NCBI GenBank assembly: GCA_964555675.1
Contig: CAZKTU010000265.1
Span: 1-8,572 of the forward strand
DNA length: 8,572 bases
Source of the DNA: CAIWXH01 sp964555675
Lineage (GTDB): Bacteria > Chloroflexota > Chloroflexia > Chloroflexales > Chloroflexaceae
Direction: 5' to 3'
Shown here: positions 6,330-8,572 of the stretch, in pieces
Position numbering within the stretch: the stretch's first letter is position 1
Layout of the letters: the number at the start of each line of letters is the position of its first letter
Translations under genes and position numbers: made by a program
The notes under the pieces: model-generated
What the model was told of the DNA's origin: nothing
What the model saw: the letters and a program-made list of their open reading frames with translations, nothing else
Databases searched by the model: none

Positions 6330-6991
6330 GCGGCGAGATACTGCTCGAGGGCGGCCCGCACCCTGGCCCGGGCCCGGTGTAGCAGCACGCGCTGGTTGCC
6401 GTCGCTGATCTGCAGCAGGGTGCGGACCTGCTCGGCGTCCCAGCCCTCGATGTCGCGCAGGGTGATCACGGCGCGCTGAGCCTCGGGCAGGGCGGCCACG
6501 GCCGCCTCGACTTGGGCGCGCGTCTCGGCGGCCAGCAGGCGCTCCTCGGGCAGCTCATCCCAACTGACTGGGGCCGAGGACCACTCGCCGTCGGCCAGGA
6601 AGCGGTCGGCGTCGACGGTCGGGCCGTCCTCGCCGGCCTCGGGCCGCTCGAGCGCGGCGAAGGGCACGCTGCGGGCCTCGCGCTGGCCGCGGGTCTGGGC
6701 GCGCCTGACCAGGATGCGAAAGATCCAGGTGCGCAGCGAGCTGCGTCCCTCGAAGTTCGGCAGGCCGCGCAAGACCGCGATCCAGGTCTCCTGCACGGCG
6801 TCCTGGGCCGCCGCCTCGCTGGCGACGTAGAGCCGGGCGACCCGCAGCATGGTCCGCTGATGGCGCTCGACCAGGGCCATGAAGGCCGCCTCGTCGCCGC
6901 GTCGCAGGGCCGCCAGCAGATCGGCCTCGGCGCTCGCGCCCATGGCATTGCTCTCGGGCGGTGCCGTCATCGTCTGAACTCCCCAGATCAT
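6323..6991 (-). CDS. ECF-family RNA polymerase sigma factor
   Basis: This 222-residue sigma factor has region 2 at about 24-98, with QDAVQETWIAVLRGLPNFEG and SSLRTWIFRILVRRA covering the -10-binding and core-binding helices, and region 4 at about 158-214, with AVAALPEAQRAVITLRDIEGW and the helix-turn-helix ending SDGNQRVLLHRARARVR. The linker between them (about 103-157) is long and acidic. There is no region 1 or 3, as expected for an ECF factor. The start at 6991 is supported by a repeated AGGAGGAGGAG purine tract five bases before it; M8 (6970) is possible. It ends only four bases from the convergent MOSC gene, so no anti-sigma gene can follow in an operon, and none is seen upstream. Activity may be controlled by a distant partner, transcription or another signal. 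It is divergent from the secreted-protein gene at 7221, a plausible target. Confidence 0.93.
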   Translation of the reverse strand: MIWGVQTMTAPPESNAMGASAEADLLAALRRGDEAAFMALVERHQRTMLRVARLYVASEAAAQDAVQETWIAVLRGLPNFEGRSSLRTWIFRILVRRAQTRGQREARSVPFAALERPEAGEDGPTVDADRFLADGEWSSAPVSWDELPEERLLAAETRAQVEAAVAALPEAQRAVITLRDIEGWDAEQVRTLLQISDGNQRVLLHRARARVRAALEQYLAAA

Positions 6992-7220
6992 AGCCGCTCC
7001 TCCTCCTCGCGCGGGCTCCCGTACCCGACTCTCTTGGAGGGTAGCAGCCAGACGTTACGTCAAGCTTACGCAGGACTGAACAGTATGGTGACGAACAAGC
7101 CCCTGGTGCTGAGCAGGAAATAACTGGTTAGATCCTCGTAAGCAGGTCGACCTCGCTGCGTAAGGCGGCGCCGGTAGGCTGCGTAGGTGCCCACCAATCG
7201 GCACACAAAGAGGAGCTGAC
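6992..7220. promoter_or_regulatory. Divergent promoter region, sigma gene versus secreted-protein gene
   Basis: The 229 bases hold no credible gene. They contain a short inverted repeat GACGT-T-ACGTC (7051-7061). A repeated motif CTGCGTAAG occurs as CCTGCGTAAGC on the minus strand (7064-7074), GCTGCGTAAGG (7155-7165) and GCTGCGTAGG (7178-7187), with a partial copy CGTAAGCAGG at 7137-7146. A possible ECF-type plus-strand promoter has GGAAA at 7116-7120 and CGTA at 7137-7140, separated by 16 bases. The secreted-protein Shine-Dalgarno AGGAG is at 7211-7215. The motifs are visible; their function is inferred. Confidence 0.35.
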
Positions 7221-8231
7221 ATGAAGCGCTGGTCTACGCTGCTGATGGTGTTCGCCGTGGTCGTCTTCGCCGCCCCGAGCTTTAGTTTCGCCTCAAATGG
7301 CGAAGATCGCAAGCTGTTCGTCACAAGTGCGGTCGAGAATCGCGAGCTCAACCAGGTTACGCTGCCGGTCTACGAGGGCCGCAGCGGCGGCGAGCCCGTC
7401 TGGTATGTGGTGCTCGACTCGTCGGACAAGAAGGACGCCCGCGCCCGCGGGGTGAACTTCGCGCCCAAGCTCGCCAATGCCCGCGGCACGGCCGCCGTGC
7501 AAAAGGCCAGCCTCGAGAACGGCCTGGTGGTCTTCCCGGCCGGGGTCGACTTCAGCCCCGTGCGCAGCCTCACCCCTGGCCCCGGCGGCTTCCCGCCCGT
7601 GGCTGCCCAACCCGGATCGGTCGGCGCCGAGGGCTACTCGCCCCTGATCGAGCTGCCCGGCGGGATCGTGATCAACGCGCCCCAGATCGCCAACGCCAGC
7701 GGCCTGCACGACAAGTTGGTGAGTCTGGCCGCCGACCGCCGCTCGGGGGTGTTTCAGGAGACCGAGGGCTTCTACGACGGCAAGGAAGTATACTACGTCT
7801 CGTTCGACGCCACCGACCCCGGCGTGGCCACGATCGAGGCCTCGACCTACGCGCCGGCCCTGAACGCGGCCCCTGGCCTGGGCTCCAACGACGTCAAGAC
7901 CTCGGCCCGCTCGGGCATCGCGCCCTTCGCCAACGGCCAGACCGGCGCGGGCAACCCCAATCGCCAGGGGCTCGGCTCGGCGCTGCTGGGCGAGGGCGAC
8001 CCGCTGAATGTGGTCCACTCGTCGCCGCACAACAAGAAGTATAGCCCGCTCTGGGACGCCCACCTGACCTTCTGGACCGACGAGGCCATCGCCGCCGGCC
8101 TGAATGTCTTGCAGGACGACTTCGACAAGATCGAGGACCTGGCCGCTGAGGGCCTGGTGACCGGGCCGGGCGGCGCGCCCTGGGGCGCGATCGGGGTGAT
8201 TATCAACTGCCCGATCATTAGCCAAGAGTAG
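7221..8231 (+). CDS. Secreted protein with internal duplication, function unknown
   Basis: This 336-residue protein has a clear Sec signal peptide: K2/R3, a hydrophobic core LLMVFAVVVFAA and a likely cleavage near residue 24 (SFSFA|S). There is no lipobox cysteine, so it is probably exported as a soluble protein. The mature part contains two related segments. Residues 50-86 read VYEGRSGGEPVWYVVLDSSD...NFAPKLANA, and residues 181-217 read TEGFYDGKEVYYVSFDATD...TYAPALNAA, an apparent duplication. A Pro/Gly-rich stretch (118-133) lies between them. The C-terminal part has HSSPHNKKYSPLWDAHLTFW, with three histidines that might bind a metal, and ends GVIINCPII with the only cysteine, C330. The pattern recalls a family of uncharacterised exported bacterial proteins, but I cannot name it securely. 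The start is fixed by AGGAG five bases upstream. It is divergent from an ECF sigma gene and followed by a strong terminator, so it is probably monocistronic. Confidence 0.85.
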   Translation: MKRWSTLLMVFAVVVFAAPSFSFASNGEDRKLFVTSAVENRELNQVTLPVYEGRSGGEPVWYVVLDSSDKKDARARGVNFAPKLANARGTAAVQKASLENGLVVFPAGVDFSPVRSLTPGPGGFPPVAAQPGSVGAEGYSPLIELPGGIVINAPQIANASGLHDKLVSLAADRRSGVFQETEGFYDGKEVYYVSFDATDPGVATIEASTYAPALNAAPGLGSNDVKTSARSGIAPFANGQTGAGNPNRQGLGSALLGEGDPLNVVHSSPHNKKYSPLWDAHLTFWTDEAIAAGLNVLQDDFDKIEDLAAEGLVTGPGGAPWGAIGVIINCPIISQE

Positions 8232-8268
8232 GTATTGGCAAAAGGGTTTTAGAGAACGAAACATGGAT

Positions 8269-8301
8269 GCGCGGGCCGGGCCATTGGGGCTCGGCCCGCG
8301 C
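8269..8301 (+). terminator. Rho-independent terminator after the secreted-protein gene
   Basis: A ten-base perfect stem, GCGCGGGCCG (8269-8278) with CGGCCCGCGC (8292-8301), extends inward by a G-T pair and three more G-C pairs to a five-base loop (8283-8287). The following TTGGTGTTGT is T-rich but mixed with G, so termination is likely though the tail is not ideal. It sits 37 bases after the stop codon. Confidence 0.7.
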
Positions 8302-8426
8302 TTGGTGTTGTGGCGGTGGCCCGCATGGCCGCGCGAAACGTACTACGATGGTAGGCATACAGTAAACTATACGCAAGCTCATTATGACCGGCCGACGCGG
8401 CCACAGACTCACTCAGGGGGTGCCCG
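8302..8426 (+). promoter_or_regulatory. A+T-rich upstream region of the right-edge gene
   Basis: This stretch is clearly richer in A+T than its surroundings between about 8338 and 8388. It contains an imperfect 20-bp palindrome at 8355-8374 (half-sites GCATACAGTA and AACTATACGC, seven of ten positions complementary), a possible -10 box TATACG within it, and a short inverted repeat GGCCG-ACG-CGGCC at 8390-8402. AGGGGG at 8415-8420 is the Shine-Dalgarno for the ATG at 8427. No -35 is convincing. Confidence 0.35.
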
Positions 8427-8572
8427 ATGCTACGTCGCTTTCGCAGTCGCCCGGATCTGCGCGCCGCCTTCGACGATCTGGCCGCCCAGGGCGTGCCGGG
8501 CGAGCTCAGTACACAATTGGCCGCGCTCTTCGCCCAGGCCGAGCCGCGCGAGCTCGTGCGGGCCAACCCGCG
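8427..8572 (+). CDS. N-terminal fragment of an unidentified protein (runs off the window)
   Basis: Only the first 48 codons are visible, starting MLRRFRSRPDLRAAFDDLAA and ending PRELVRANP, with no stop before the edge. The start is supported by AGGGGG six bases upstream and a genuine intergenic region after a terminator. The sequence is strongly coding-like, with G or C at most third positions, and looks like an amphipathic helical N-terminus without signal peptide or membrane segment. The closing ANP hints weakly at the N-terminal region of some regulatory or cyclase-type proteins, but the fragment is too short to assign. Confidence 0.7.
   Translation, partial: MLRRFRSRPDLRAAFDDLAAQGVPGELSTQLAALFAQAEPRELVRANP

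Noticed and set aside
7038..7063. Minus-strand promoter TTGACG (complement of 7058-7063) with TACCCT for the sigma gene
   Set aside because: The -35 match is good, but the only -10-like hexamer is 14 bases away and matches three of six positions, too weak to call.
7293..8264. Minus-strand open frame (323 codons) opposite the secreted-protein gene
   Set aside because: This is an antisense shadow. The plus-strand gene has a signal peptide, a Shine-Dalgarno and a terminator, while the minus frame has no credible start signal and reads through the terminator-side region.

Overview
This is a bacterial chromosomal fragment of high G+C (about two thirds G+C in most genes). It is densely packed and comes from a draft assembly, because a run of exactly 100 N lies inside one gene. 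The overall gene style fits a high-GC, non-proteobacterial soil or water bacterium: NarL-type two-component genes, a lipobox lipoprotein, an ECF sigma factor with a long linker, and strong AGGAGG-type ribosome binding sites. Chloroflexota is my best guess, but no marker in the window proves it.

Layout. Positions 1-2921 hold a two-component pair, both on the minus strand: a NarL/LuxR response regulator (2283-2921) and a six-helix membrane histidine kinase (1-1329). They are separated by a small lipoprotein gene on the plus strand (1447-2202) that is visibly poorer in G+C. A 273-base divergent promoter region follows, with several palindromes and a perfect TATAAT box.

Positions 3195-6318 hold three co-directional plus-strand genes with short spacers, a probable operon. 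The first is a PLP-dependent D-threonine-aldolase-like enzyme broken by the assembly gap. The second is an FAD pyridine-nucleotide disulfide oxidoreductase of the MerA/RclA/Lpd type. The third is a YiiM-like MOSC protein, probably a molybdenum enzyme. The operon ends tail to tail with an ECF sigma gene (6323-6991, minus). Both stop codons sit in one perfect 18-bp palindrome.

From the sigma gene, a 229-base divergent intergenic region with repeated TGCGTAAG-type motifs leads to a secreted protein with an internal duplication (7221-8231, plus). A strong hairpin terminator (8269-8301) follows. A 5'-partial gene (from 8427) runs off the right edge.

How they may work together. The kinase and regulator are probably partners despite the intervening gene. 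The operon combines PLP, flavin and molybdenum chemistry, but no single pathway can be read from it. The sigma factor may control the divergent secreted-protein gene. I saw no CRISPR array, transposase, tRNA or rRNA, and nothing that I can defend as an undescribed defence or mobile system. The interest lies in regulatory architecture and in the damaged PLP gene.
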